From Archivesica marissinica (Eukaryota > Mollusca > Bivalvia > Venerida > Vesicomyidae): a stretch of DNA of 64,000 nt. The DNA lies in assembly GCA_014843695.1 (NCBI GenBank), contig CM026404.1:2099457-2163456 (forward strand), written 5' to 3'. Positions 52,937 through 64,000 of this stretch are shown here, piece by piece (position 1 is the first letter of the stretch; each line of letters starts with the position of its first letter). Under the pieces are notes generated by a model that made no database searches, was not told where the DNA came from, and saw nothing but the letters and a program-made list of their open reading frames with translations. The position numbers and the translations under genes are program-made.

Positions 52937-53229
52937 CCCCTTTTCAAAGTTTAAAAAGAACTATTTAAACTTAATTAACTTCCATGCATCAGCATTAATG
53001 TGAGGTGCAATTATTGTTACCATTGTACATAAACTATTTAGTATACAGATGTGTTTATCTACTAGTAATATTTCACACGCCTGAATGTCAAACATATCAC
53101 ACCCCCTTTTCAAAGCTTAAAAAGAACTATTTAAACTTAATAAACGTCCATGCATCAGCATTAATGTGAGGTGCAATTATTGTTACCAATGTACATAAAC
53201 TATTTAGTATACAGATGTGTTTATCTATG
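52937..53229 (-). repeat. 165-bp tandem duplication beside the 3' LTR
   Basis: cccccttttcaaag...gtttatcta occurs at 52937-53062 and 53102-53229 with few differences, so the polypurine tract is present twice. Confidence 0.88.
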
Positions 53230-53341
53230 AATGTCAAATATATCACTTGTAATTTGTCTGGTGATACTATAATAGGTGATAACACATTTCCTCTCTCTGA
53301 CATTTGATATTTAGAACAATTATTCTATCATCATGAACCAA

Positions 53342-56040
53342 TTATAAATCCAGTTTATCTGGAGGCTTTGATAACCTTCCACAGCGTGTCATATAACCAT
53401 TGTTTTGGGTAGACACATTTTTATCAGTTTCAACGCTCTTCACTGGTGCTGTAAAGTCAGTATAATTTGAGTTTTCAACATTTGCTTGGTTTGGGAAATC
53501 AATATCTTTATTAAAATCAACTCTTTTATTTAATCTGACTAAATGTCTTTGATTTCGTTCTATCGTGGACCTAGGCGTGTCTACAACAAATGATCTTGGG
53601 CGCGATGCTTCTTGGATAATTTTTCCTTCTATGTTAGCATCTTTAATATATACGCTATCCCCCTTTTTTAAAAGAGGCAAGGAATGTGATTTCCGGGCCC
53701 TGTCGTAATTTTGCTTTGAATACAACCGAGTTTTAGTTTCGGTTTGGTGCAATTTCTTGCTGTCAATATGCTTCGGCATTAGATTTTCCGTGTAGGCAGT
53801 TTTGTCTGGATTGTTCTCCCAAACAGAAGTTCTGCAGGAGAATGACCGTTTGCTAACGGAGTAGCACGATAATTTAGCAGCGCAACATAAGGGTCTGTAC
53901 ATTTGCATAGCAAACGTTTAATTGTTTGTACCGCCCGTTCAGCCTCTGAATTCCCTAATGGATATCTGGGACTGCTAGTCCTGTGTTCGATACCGAATTC
54001 ATCAGTAAACTGCTTGAAAGTACTCTACGCGTATTGCGGGCCATTGTCACTAACAATGACATCACAGAGACCGTGCCTTGCTAATATCGATTTGAAATGT
54101 ATGATAACATCTTCCGAAGATGTTCCATTTAACTCCGCTATCTCAATGTACCTAGAATAGTAACAAATTACTAAAAGATAGGTATTGCCTTTCCAATGAA
54201 ATAAATCGGAACCCAACTTCTCCCACGGTCTGGTAGGAAAGTCAGTAGAAATCATCGGTTCTGCGCGATCGTTTCTCATCTTTGAGCACACATCGCACGA
54301 CTTTACCAGATTTTCAATATCTCTATTTAACCCTAACCACCAAACAGAGTCATGTGCTCGTTGCTTGCATTTAACCATGCCTTGGTGGGCTTCGTGTATA
54401 TGAGATAAAACATCTGTCCTTAATTCTGTAGGGATAAATAACCTATTATTTTTCATTAGTAAACCTTTGTTTATTGTTATCTCACCCCTAAAAGGCCAAT
54501 ATAGTTTGGAAACTTCACAGCCTTTACTTTTGACAGCTGGCCACCCATGTTCGCAAAATTCCATTAACTTTTGACACACAATGTCTGTCTTTTGTTTGGA
54601 CTTAATTTGCTGTAACCTTTTATCTGAGGCTGGCAAATGTTTGATAACAGTCAACATATATTTCGGTCTCAGCACAATTTTGTTGCTCCTCAAATGTCAA
54701 CTCATCACAAACAGGATTCCTGTTAAGTAGGTCAGGCATAAATAATTCTTTCCCAGGGACATGTGAGATTGTATAGGAAAAATACATGAGTCTTAGTCTA
54801 AACCTTTGTATCCTTAAAGGAAGGTCACTAATATCTTTTTGACCTAGTAATGGTACTAATGGCTTGTGGTCTGTGTTAATATGGACTACTTTTCCAATCA
54901 ACATATCACTATGCTTTTCACAGCCATATGTAACCCCTAGTGCCTCTTTTTCTATTGTAGAGTACCTCTGTTCTGTCGGTGACAGTGACCTTGAAGCGTA
55001 TGAAACAGGTTTCAGGTCCCCATTTTCTTGTTTCTGGAGCACCACTACCCCAAGGGCATAGTTAGATGCATCTGTCCTAACTACTGTGTCCTTGTTTGGA
55101 TCATATAACGCTAAAACAGGAGCATTTATTAGAACATGTTTGATCTTTTCAAATGCTTCTTGTTGGTCAGAACCCCAATGAAAGTGATTCTTAGTACTCA
55201 ATAAGTCTCTAATGGGTTTTGAGTACTCAGCTAACAGTGGTGTAAACTTACCCATCTGTGTTATGGCACCCATGAAACTACGAACCCCATGAATGTCTTT
55301 GGGAGCCCCTAGGTTTTTTATGGCCTTGACCTTGTCAGGATCTGCGGAAATTCCGTCTCGTCCTACAATATGACCAACAAATTTTACCTGGGCCTTCTTG
55401 AACTCGCATTTATAAGGGTTAAGTTAGCTTGCTCTAACTTGTTCAGGACCGTATTAAGTCTAGAGTCATGCTCATGCCCAGTCTGTCCGTAAATCAGTAC
55501 ATCGTCTGTCTGACATAGAACCCCCCTCAATGCCTTCCAGTATTTGCGACATTCTTTTTTGGAAATATTCACTACTACTTGATAACCCAAACGGTAATCG
55601 ATTGAACGCAAACCTGCCGTATGGAGTAATGAATGTTATGAGCAATTTGCTCTCTTCAGCAAGCTGCACCTGCCAAAAGCTGCGTGTAGCATCTAACTTG
55701 CTAAAATACTTCGCGTTTGCCATTCGTCCTAGACTCTGGTCTATTATGGGTAAAGGAAAGTTTTCACGGCGTACGCTTTTGTTTAACTGAGTCAAATCAA
55801 CGCATATACGAACTTCTCCATTAGACTTGGGTACACACACCATGCCAGCACACCACTCTGTGGGTTGGTCTACCCTAAAGATAACATCGGACTTTTCCAT
55901 CTTCTCAAGTTGAAGCTTGACTTTGGGAAGCAATGGAATTGTCACACGACGCGGTACATTTAATGAATATGGCTTTGCGCCGTCATTCAGAGAAATACAG
56001 TATTCTCCCCCTAGCAGTCCTAACTCGTGAACTAACTTAG
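53342..56040 (-). pseudogene. Gypsy pol: RT, RNase H, integrase (frameshifted)
   Basis: RT at 55945-55472 (ICVDLTQLNKSV, FSKLDATRSFWQVQL, LPFGLSSSSEYF) then TDDVLIYG (catalytic box) in another frame at 55611-55384. RNase H at 55273-54620 (VVRTDASNYALGVV, EKEALGVTYG, NTDHKPL). Integrase at 54693-54025 (zinc-binding HEAHQGMVKCK and CDVCSKM, core LGSDLFHWKG with its first Asp, VSDNGPQYA with its second). C-terminal integrase part 53908-53342 (KGDSVYIKD, RPRSFVVDT). Four frame changes break it, so no full polyprotein can be made from this copy. Confidence 0.9.
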
Positions 56041-56045
56041 GACGT

Positions 56046-57218
56046 TCACGTTTTACAGACTAGAGAAATTTCATCTACTGTATTTACGCTAATTAACCTT
56101 AAACCGGTTATCGCAGGTCGGCCTAACAGACACCTGTTTATACCACGTACTACGAATATTTGTTCTGCTGTCATATATGACTTATTCGATAACGTTTCAG
56201 TAAACGTGCCCAGAACATTTAATTGTTTGTTTCCCGGACCAAACAACTTTCTATTTGTTTTCTATAATTTTGGTATTTTAAGAGACTTAAATACATTTTC
56301 CGAAATTACAGTAACGTCTGCACCAGTGTCAATCTTGAAACTGATATAAATATGTCTCACCTTCAACTTGGTGTTCCATGAACCATTTTCGAGAATCTCA
56401 TTTACTGCTTTGGTTCTGCAGCAAACAGCAAAATGATCACGTTTTGAACACTTTTTACAGGTTTTACCCATGGCTGCACATCGCCCGTCTTTGGGGTGAG
56501 TCCAATTGCACCGCGTACAACGCTTTTGTGTGTCCCTTTGGTCTTTGTTGCCTCGATAATTTCTCTGCTGACCTGTTTTCAGTTTCGCATCTGCCCCTCG
56601 CCGCACTTCATCAGCAACGTCTACGCCATTCCCGTATTGTTGCCGAACTTGGCCGTTGACTAGTTCGCTCTGCCTGGCCATTGTGACAGCTTTTTCGAGA
56701 GTAAGATCAGCCTCGAGCTGCATTTTCTCAGACAAGTTAGTGTCCAAAATTCCTATCACTATCCTGTCTCGAATAAGTTCGATCTTTGTTTCTTCCGCAA
56801 AATTGCAATTGTTTGCCAGTTCATATAAGGAACGGATAAACGACTCTACACCCTCGCCCTGGTTTTGCTTCCTTGAGTGGAATTTCGCTCGTTCATGTAT
56901 ATAGTTCCGTTTTGGCGTAACATGTTCATCCAATTTACTTAGCACGGTATCGAACTTCTTCTTATCCTCTGCGCTCAAATTAAACGATTTGAGAAGATTG
57001 TCAGCTTCTTTGCCAAGTGTATAAATTAAACTTGCTACCTGAATTTCCTCATCATCTTTGTGCAATTTTGTAACTGTTCTATAATACAGAAACCTTTGTT
57101 TCCATTCATCCCATTGATTTGGTGATGCAAAATTGAAACTATCCGGTGGCGACAATTTAGCCATTATGTGCAATTTATCACAATTATAACAATTTAATGT
57201 TACACAATTTAATAACAA
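56046..57218 (-). pseudogene. Gypsy gag and protease
   Basis: Gag from ATG 57218: KLSPPDSFNFASPNQWDEWK, a capsid-like region, two zinc knuckles (CTRCNWTHPKDGRC, CKKCSKRDHFAVCC), then the retropepsin active site IDTGADVTVIS at about 56335. The frame stops near 56262 and resumes in the same frame at 56246-56046. Gag packages the RNA; protease cleaves the polyprotein. Confidence 0.92.
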
Positions 57219-57312
57219 TTTAATGTTATTCCATTATTAACAATTTAATGTTATTCCTCATTAACCATATTCCCACAATTTACAATTTAATGTAAGTTCA
57301 CTTCTGACACCA

Positions 57313-57552
57313 TGTTATGTCATTGACTTGTCAGTATATCCAAGTAAGGGTTCGAGACCCAATACGAATAACCCTTTGATAGTTTACTACAGTTTAATCT
57401 ACATGATACAAGTACAACGACAGTCTTCAATACAATGCCTACTATAACAATGGGACATGCTTATTATATAGTGCAGTAACTCATGTACTAACAGTGTTGC
57501 TGAGGCAGCATTGTTGTGTCCCTTGGTATGTATATAATTCAGATACACAACA
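57313..57552 (-). repeat. 5' LTR (240 bp)
   Basis: Partner of 52691-52935. It carries the promoter of the element by analogy with other LTRs; no TATA box could be assigned with confidence. Confidence 0.95.
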
Positions 57553-57557
57553 GTGGT

Positions 57558-58306
57558 GGGCCCTTCTTAGGGTACTTTTGTTTAACAGGTGCATGATCAT
57601 CTAAGACTTGCATAAACATATGGTTATGTGCCCAGTACATATCATCAATGTCATCAAAAATGTGGGCGACATGAAAAGGTGTTTGTGACAGTTCATGGTT
57701 AAAATCTATTTCATTAAAAAATGTATAGCTTCTAAAATTTACTTTTTTCTTTTGTAGAGGTTTAATATGTTCTTTAATAATAGTTAATATCATACTATGA
57801 CAGTCACTAATACTGCAGTTTATTACAGTTGTGTTACAAATAAGTGTATGCGAGTTTGTTAGTATGACATCAATAAGTGTAGGTGTACAGTTTTTCATAG
57901 AACATGTAGGTTCTTTAATAACATTCTTTAAATTAAAAGTGTCTGACAAATGTTCAACAGGTTTCCTTTTATCCGGTTTTAACATATCATAGTTTAAATC
58001 CCCTATAATAAGCACATGGTCAAAGTATATGTACATTTTATCTAGCGTGGAGGATACTTCATGTTCAAAAACATTATTTGGTAATGATGGGGGTCGATAA
58101 GCACATAATATGCCCCATTTGCGTTTGTCTAAATTTAGTTCATACCAAACAGTTTCCACACCTGTGCATTCAAGGTCTTTTCTTCTCTTTGCTGGTAGAT
58201 CAGCTCTCACATACGTCATAATACCTCCACCATATGAGTTTCGGTTGCATCTTTCGAGTTTGTACCCATCTACATGGAATAAATTGTGCCCGATGCCTAA
58301 AAACAT
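57558..58306 (-). pseudogene. Second LINE: endonuclease domain
   Basis: Minus strand: GHNLFHVDGYKLERCNRNSY, GGGIMTYVRADLP, ILCAYRPPSLPN, VLIIGDLNYDML, TLIDVILTNSHT, SISDCHSMILT. These are the APE-type motifs (GDLNYD, the DVILT and SDCH sites) in order. It lacks the first catalytic Glu region, so it is 5'-truncated. It ends PKKGPP against the LTR element; the frame continues correctly at 52685. Confidence 0.9.
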
Positions 58307-58315
58307 AGACTGTTA

Positions 58316-59012
58316 AAATTTCAGCTAATTTTAAAATTCACTAAGAACTCATCAAAAATTGCTAAACGTTCCTTCAACCCTAAAAGGACAACATATGCTA
58401 CAGCATGGGTGGAGGACCAGATGCGTACAGCATTCAGTAATGCTGGTAAACTGCAACAGATGATTAGACAGAGTTAAAAGACAACTACAAATGTTGAGAA
58501 CATATCTCAGTCCGCCATGTATTCACGTGCCAGTAAATTCAACCAGCAAGAACTCATAGTCATACAAGTTATATTTACAAGACTTTACAGATATTGAACA
58601 CTGTTATATAATATTAAAATAGTTCCTTTAAGAAATGCATGTGAAATGAACTATGCACTATATCTCTAACGTGATAATTTCGTGATTTTCTATAACAAAA
58701 ATTCTCAGTGATAAAAATGTGCGTCACTAAACTGAAGGTGTTTCAGTACTTTCATGGTTGGAAATTGTCTGGGCCGAATCATATTCTGGGGTTTCAGGAT
58801 TAGCAGAATTATTCTGCTTGGAAACTAAACCTATTTCAGTAGTGGGCATTTCCCGACATATGACGTACTTAGGGTCTGAATATATATATCATCTGAACGC
58901 TTTTCGTTGTACATAATTGTAACAAGTAAAAGCATCTCGTCAATGAACAAGTACTCGGTGATCTTGTACATTTTATCCCTGCAGAAAGGTCCATATAATC
59001 TTCTGTCAAGTC
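58316..59012. other. Intergenic, no gene seen
   Basis: AT-rich; the 67-codon ORF at 58869-59072 is over the SINE border and not coding. Confidence 0.5.
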
Positions 59013-59278
59013 CGCCTCCGTGGTCGAGTGGTTAAGGTCGCTGACTTGTATACCACTGTAACCTATCATCACTGATGGTCACGGGTTCGAGCCCCGCTCA
59101 GACCGTGTCTCATTTATATGAAAAAGTTGGCAGTTTCTTACGGAGGTTGGTGCACCCAAGTACTGGTTAACCGCTGGAGCCTGCCCAGGAAAGGTGTTGT
59201 TAGGTAAACTGCCCGCCGGCGATATAGCCCAAAATGGTGCTGATGCAGGCGTAAAACCCGAAATATAACATATAACAT
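59013..59278 (+). mobile_element. tRNA-derived SINE, family B, full length
   Basis: A-box tggtcgagtggttaagg, B-box gggttcgagccccg, body atgaaaaagttggcagtttc, cctgcccaggaaaggtgttg, taaactgcccgc and tail gcgtaaaacccgaaatataa then cataacataa repeats. tRNA-Leu/Ser-like head with a long variable region. Confidence 0.92.
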
Positions 59279-59724
59279 AACATAATCTTCTGTCAAAATA
59301 TTGTTGCGTCACAGAAAACGCATTCAATGATTCTCATTGCGTCTCTGGCCATTTCATTGCATCAAAACCGCAAGAAACGCACAGTATTATCGAATTCTGA
59401 TGTACAGAAATATCTGTGCTAATCAATTGTAGGATTAAAGACTGCCATTTAATCCAATTTTCCGTAATTAAAATGTCACCAACTTCTCAACACCACATGC
59501 AATCAAGTGCCAAACAGCTGATTTCCAATAAACAAACGCTTGTCATCATCGCACGCGTGACCGCACACGCGACCTTCACTTTCATGGATTTTCGGCCGAT
59601 TATGTTTCTTGAACAATGTTATTTTGCCGATATTATTAAATGCGCCAAGGATTCTCACCAACTGAAGATTTTTGGGACCAGATTTAATTTTTATGCGCGA
59701 CCGACAGCGGGAACCCTGCTATAT

Positions 59725-59885
59725 GTGAAAGTCGTGATAGCGCAGTGGTTAACGGCATTTAAATTCCACAGGTCTATCTCCCTCATGGCGATGGATTCCA
59801 TCAGGAATGAGGTCTCGAGAGTGATTAATATAAGTTGTAAGAACTTGTTTCGTAATCGAGCTAACATAAATTTGTATAAATGTAC
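59725..59885 (+). mobile_element. SINE, family C
   Basis: Head gtgatagcgcagtggttaac (A-box), body ctcatggcgatggattccat, tail gagtgattaatataagttgt and cgtaatcgagctaacataaa. The ORF 59416-59928 spans it and is not a gene. Confidence 0.82.
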
Positions 59886-59889
59886 TAAT

Positions 59890-60350
59890 CTGTGTCACGA
59901 CTTTGATTGTGATGAGATGACATTTTAAGACATGCTTGAATATTGATTTCCTGGGGATTACACATGCATAATGTTGGAGAGTTATCATGTGACTTATGCG
60001 ATTTTAAACCCAAAAAGAAACAAACAAAAATATAGTCCTGAATTTACATGCATAATAGAAATAAATATATTGTTGTTATAATTGTTATATGCTGAATGTT
60101 ACTGGTTGTATTGATATTTGTATTCTAAACTGTCAATGATGAGACATACATATTAGTTATTGGAAACAAATACTTTAAACCACCTAATTTCTGTTTGTTT
60201 GCTATTTGTACTTGGGCTTATGTATATATGTGGATCGTTTTGCTGGATTATTGGCAACCAGGCTTAAATCACTAGCATATAAAATAAAAAAATTGCTGTT
60301 GCCAAATTTTCACGATATCTTCATGGTGGCCATTTTGGATTTCAACGAGG
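59890..60350. other. Intergenic, no gene seen
   Basis: AT-rich; nothing recognised. Confidence 0.5.
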
Positions 60351-61439
60351 AAGCACATTGGTAACTGGCCCTGCACATTGGTAGCTGGCCCTCCACATTG
60401 GTAACTGGCCCTGCACATTGGTAACTGGTCCTCCACATTGGTAACTAGCCCTGCACATTGGTAACTGGCCCTCCACATTGGTAACTGGCCCTCCACATTG
60501 GTAACTGGTCCTCCACATTGGTAACTGGCCCTGCACATTGGTAACTGGCCATGCACATTGGTAACTGGCCCTGCACATTAGTAACTGGCCCTCCACATTG
60601 GTAACTGGCCCTGCACATTGGTAGGCCATGCACATTGGTAACTGGCCCTCCACATTGGTAACTGGCCCTGCACATTGGTAACTGGCCCTGCACATTGGTA
60701 ACTGGCCCTGTACATTGGTAACTGGCCCTGCACATTGGTAGGCCAGCACATTGGTAACTGGCCCTGTACATTGGTAACTGGCCCTCCACATTGGTAACTG
60801 GCCCTGTACATTGGTAACTGGCCCTCCACATTGGTAACTGGCCCTGTACATTGGTAACTGGCCCTCCACATTGGTAACTGGCCCTGTACATTGGTAGGCC
60901 CTGCACATTGGTAACTGGCCCTCCACATTGGTAACTAGCCCTGTACATTGGTAACTAGCCCTGCACATTGGTAACTGGCCCTGCACATTGGTAACTGGCC
61001 CTGTACATTGGTAACTGGCCCTCCACATTGGTAACTGGCCCTGCACATTGGTAACTGGCCCTGCACATTGGTAACTGGCCCTCCACATTGGTAACTGGAC
61101 CTGCACATTGGTAACTGGCCCTCCACATTGGTAACTGGTCCTCCACATTGGTAGGCCCTGCACATTGGTAACTGGCCCTCCACATTGGTAACTAGCCCTG
61201 TACATTGGTAACTAGCCCTGCACATTGATAACTGGCCCTGCACATTGGTAACTGGCCCTCCACATTGGTAACTGGTCCTCCACATTGGTAACTGGCCCTC
61301 CACATTGGTAACTAGCTCTGTACATTGGTAACTAGCCCTGCACATTGGTAACTAGTCCTGCACATTGGTAACTGGCCCTGTACATTGGTAACTGGCCCTG
61401 CACCTTGGTAACTGGCCATGTACATTGGTAACTGGCCCT
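60351..61439. repeat. 20-bp minisatellite, about 54 copies
   Basis: Unit cacattggtaactggccctg with variants (tg or tc, ggtc, agcc) and several 14-base shortened units (ttggtaggcc...). Several long minus-strand ORFs over it (up to 287 codons) are by-products of the repeat lacking stops. Confidence 0.97.
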
Positions 61440-61770
61440 GATCAGCTTCAAAGCTTGAACCAGATGACATACCCATGCACACCTACTGCAGAATATTAGA
61501 TATGAATCTATGCAAGAGAGTTTTGAAGCTAGAGCACATAGATTCATGATATAGCAACATATGAATGCCTTGTCCAGGTGGATTCCACAATGACAAATGT
61601 GTGCCTATAGGTAATTGGGTCATTCGATAGAAGGCAGTGGACTTTACATACATGTAGCATGGTAAGAAAGGAGCTACACAGCTCTGTGACAGCTTATCAT
61701 ATCATCGATGTCAATCACTATAGTCTGTCTTAGCACATCCGATAACTCTCCAAGCACTTTTATGATCGTT
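61440..61770. other. Spacer, no gene seen
   Basis: Unique-looking sequence between the 20-bp array and a SINE. Contains a short inverted word (atgaatctatg...catagattcat) at about 61500-61540. Confidence 0.45.
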
Positions 61771-62005
61771 GGAAGTAGCTACGGTTGTTGACTTGTCTCT
61801 CACCGCCGATGCTGGTTCGAATTCCTCTGGGGATCTCGAATTATTTCATTTGAGGAAGCTACCCATCTGGTTTGGTCTGTGGTTCTCCTCGGGTGACCGC
61901 CCGCACCTGCAATATTGCACGGAGGAGCACCTGTTGCCTTCCTCCACCAATAATAACTGCCATATAACCAAAGCTGCTGGTGCGATGTTTAACCACAACA
62001 ACAAA
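61771..62005 (+). mobile_element. SINE, family D
   Basis: B-box ctggttcgaattcctctgg, then catttgaggaagctacccat, ctgtggttctcctcgggtga, gcacggaggagcacctg and cttcctccaccaataataac: the same block order as 40741-41047. The 155-codon ORF over it is not a gene. Confidence 0.8.
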
Positions 62006-62313
62006 AACAAAGATTCCATGACCACTACTACTCTTAGGGTCACTTTAGATCACAGTGATGGCTGTAGCATTGGTGCAGATATTCTGAAGGCACAGCAGGT
62101 CTTCCTAACCACGATGCCTTACATCTTAAGGCACAGCTTACCAAGTATGATGTTGACCATCAAAACAATCCAATGTACAGAAAGCTTGAATGTAAATGGA
62201 CCAGGTGGTGCTGATTCTACGATCAGTATGAGCTAACATAGATTGTGATTGGGCACTGTATGTGACTACATGTGAGAACTGTGTGCACTATTCTTTTGCA
62301 TATGATGATCTAG

Positions 62314-64000
62314 ATTATGGTAGGTATATTCCAGAGTACCTGGTCACAATGCATACTATCAAGGACACAGATTATGGTAGGTATATTCCAAGAATACCTG
62401 GTCACAATGCATACTATCAAGGACACAGATTATGGTAGGTATATTCCAGAGTACCTGGTCACAATGCATACTATCAAGGACACAGATTATGGTAGGTATA
62501 TTCCAGAGTACCTGGTCACAATGCATACTATCAAGGACATAGATTATGGTAGGTATATTCCAGAGTACCTGGTCACAATGCATACTATCAAGGACACAGA
62601 TTATGGTAGCTATATTCCAGAGTACCTGGTCAGAATGCATACTATCAAGGACACAGGTTATGGTAGGTATATTCCAGAGTACCTGGTCAGAATGCATACT
62701 ATCAAGGACACAGATTATGGTAGGTATATTCCAAGAATACCTGGTCACAATGCATACTATCAAGGACACAGATTATGGTAGGTATATTCCAGAGTACCTG
62801 GTCACAATGCATACTATCAAGGACACAGATTATGGTAGGTATATTCCAGAATACCTGGTCACAATGCATACTATCAAGGACACAGATTATGGTAGGTATA
62901 TTCCAGAGTACCTGGTCACAATGCATACTATCAGGGACACAGATTAAGGTAGCTATATTCCAGAGTACCTGGTCAGAATGCATACTATCAAGGACACAGG
63001 TTATGGTAGGTATATTCCAGAGTACCTGGTCAGAATGCATACTATCAAGGACACAGATTATGGTAGGTATATTCCAAGAATACCTGGTCACAATGCATAC
63101 TATCAAGGACACAGATTATGGTAGGTATATTCCAGAGTACCTGGTCAGAATGCATACTATCAAGGACACAGATTATGGTAGGTATATTCCAGAGTACCTG
63201 GTCACAATGCATACTATCAAGGACACAGATTATGGTAGGTATATTCCAGAGTACCTGGTCAGAATGCATACTATCAAGGACACAGATTAAGGTAGCTATA
63301 TTCCAGAGTACCTGGTCAGAATGCATACTATCAAGGACACAGATTATGGTAGGTATATTCCAGAGTACCTGGTCAGAATGCATACTATCAAGGACACAGA
63401 TTATGGTAGGTATATTCCAGAGTACCTGGTCACAATGCATACTATCAAGGACACAGATTATGGTAGGTATATTCCAGAGTACCTGGTCACAATGCATACT
63501 ATCAAGGACACAGATTATGGTAGGTATATTCCAGAGTACCTGGTCAGAATGCATACTATCAAGGACACATATTATGGTAGGTATATTCCAGAGTACCTGG
63601 TCACAATGCATACTATCAAGGACACAGATTATGGTAGGTATATTCCAGAGTACCTGGTCACAATGCATACTATCAAGGACACAGATTATGGTAGGTATAT
63701 TCCAGAGTACCTGGTCAGAATGCATACTATCAAGGACACAGATTATGGTAGGTATATTCCAAGAATACCTGGTCACAATGCATACTATCAAGGACATAGA
63801 TTATGGTAGGTATATTCCAGAGTACCTGGTCAGAATGCATACTATCAAGGACACAGATTATGGTAGGTATATTCCAGAGTACCTGGTCACAATGCATACT
63901 ATCAAGGACACAGATTAAGGTAGCTATATTCCAGAGTACCTGGTCAGAATGCATACTATCAAGGACACAGATTATGGTAGGTATATTCCAGAGTACCTGG
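62314..64000. repeat. 57-bp minisatellite, about 29 copies, runs off the window
   Basis: Unit ggtaggtatattccagagta cctggtcacaatgcatacta tcaaggacacagattat. Because 57 is divisible by 3, both strands stay open and give long false ORFs (up to 266 codons). Variants (agaatg/acaatg, ggtagc, 58-bp ccaagaatacc units) recur in patterns that suggest higher-order duplication, e.g. 62380-62710 resembling 62725-63060. Confidence 0.96.

Larger units (their letters stand above)
52691..57552 (-). mobile_element. Ty3/gypsy-type LTR retrotransposon, near-identical LTRs
   Basis: A 4.86-kb element in reverse orientation. LTRs at 57313-57552 (5', 240 bp) and 52691-52935 (3', 245 bp), minus-strand ends tgttgtg...cataaca. 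They differ by one substitution, a 6-bp and a 1-bp indel. GTGGT flanks both sides (52686-52690, 57553-57557). Primer-binding site tggtgtcagaagtg lies just inside the 5' LTR; a polypurine tract (aaaaggggg) lies at 52936-52946. Domain order gag, protease, RT, RNase H, integrase is gypsy-like; the two zinc knuckles suggest the Mag/SURL branch. No envelope gene. Coding region is frameshifted. Confidence 0.95.
49617..58315 (-). mobile_element. Second LINE, split by an LTR retrotransposon
   Basis: Minus-strand LINE from about 58315 (5'-truncated within the endonuclease) to a 3' end at about 49617, where gacgttaaataaagcttctt gtatcttgta suggests a short repeat tail. Pieces: 57558-58306, then 52680-52190, 51747-50314 and a 3' UTR of about 700 bases. 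The gypsy element 52691-57552 lies in the middle. A further 51770-52185 segment is not LINE-like. Confidence 0.88.

Noticed and set aside
59416..59928. Plus-strand ORF of 170 codons
   Set aside because: No family resemblance, and it runs through a SINE at 59725-59885.
60342..61205. Long minus-strand ORF (287 codons)
   Set aside because: It is a read-through of the 20-bp array; the protein is a simple repeat and overlapping frames are equally open.
61769..62236. Plus-strand ORF of 155 codons
   Set aside because: It overlays a family D SINE and composition follows the repeat.
62317..63954. Several ORFs of 130-266 codons on both strands
   Set aside because: Product of a 57-bp array (a multiple of 3) without stop codons; both strands open equally.

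Overview
This is animal nuclear DNA, AT-rich and very repeat-rich, almost certainly from a bivalve mollusc. The evidence is two intron-split animal genes, several tRNA-headed SINE families of the kind common in molluscs, LINE and gypsy-type retrotransposons, MITEs, and many minisatellites. A hairpin repeat at 35440-35640 and 42530-42740 resembles one I associate with heterodont clams; that part is recollection, not a search. Nothing is bacterial or viral, and there is no CRISPR array.

Gene 1 (minus strand, 2392-23845) is the ER membrane complex subunit EMC8/EMC9. I assembled it from five exons: 23845-23639, 18335-18259, 10941-10872, 4936-4845 and 2545-2392. All junctions have GT/AG ends and compatible phase, giving 199 codons plus stop. 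Gene 2 (plus strand, 35885-42855) is TMEM42. It has four exons: 35885-36055, 39604-39750, 41693-41789 and 42806-42855, giving 154 codons plus stop. These two are the only host genes I can support. Their introns are filled with mobile elements and tandem arrays.

Layout: 1-192 is a gap and 193-803 a 47-bp array. From 2.4 to 23.8 kb lies EMC8/9, whose introns hold SINEs, three TTAA-flanked MITEs plus a fourth with another element nested in it, LINE remnants, a 31-bp array, a broken transposon-like gene between inverted repeats (11577-15183), a mariner relic and a zinc-finger ORF. From 24 to 35 kb there are interspersed repeats, a 1-kb DNA element with an empty-site copy nearby, a satellite, a piggyBac transposase fragment and LINE fragments. 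From 35.9 to 42.9 kb lies TMEM42, with arrays at its splice sites and an assembly gap of exactly 1000 N. From 43.5 to 49.4 kb there is a nearly complete LINE (ORF1 with a PHD finger, then endonuclease-RT). From 49.6 to 58.3 kb a second LINE is split by a gypsy element with 240/245-bp LTRs and a GTGGT target duplication. From 58.3 to 64 kb there are SINEs, a 20-bp array and a 57-bp array that runs off the end.

I found no convincing new biological system. The strongest observations are tandem amplification of sequence carrying a TMEM42 splice acceptor, a gap whose two edges are identical for 224 bp, and several insertions whose pre-insertion sites can be read in this same window.
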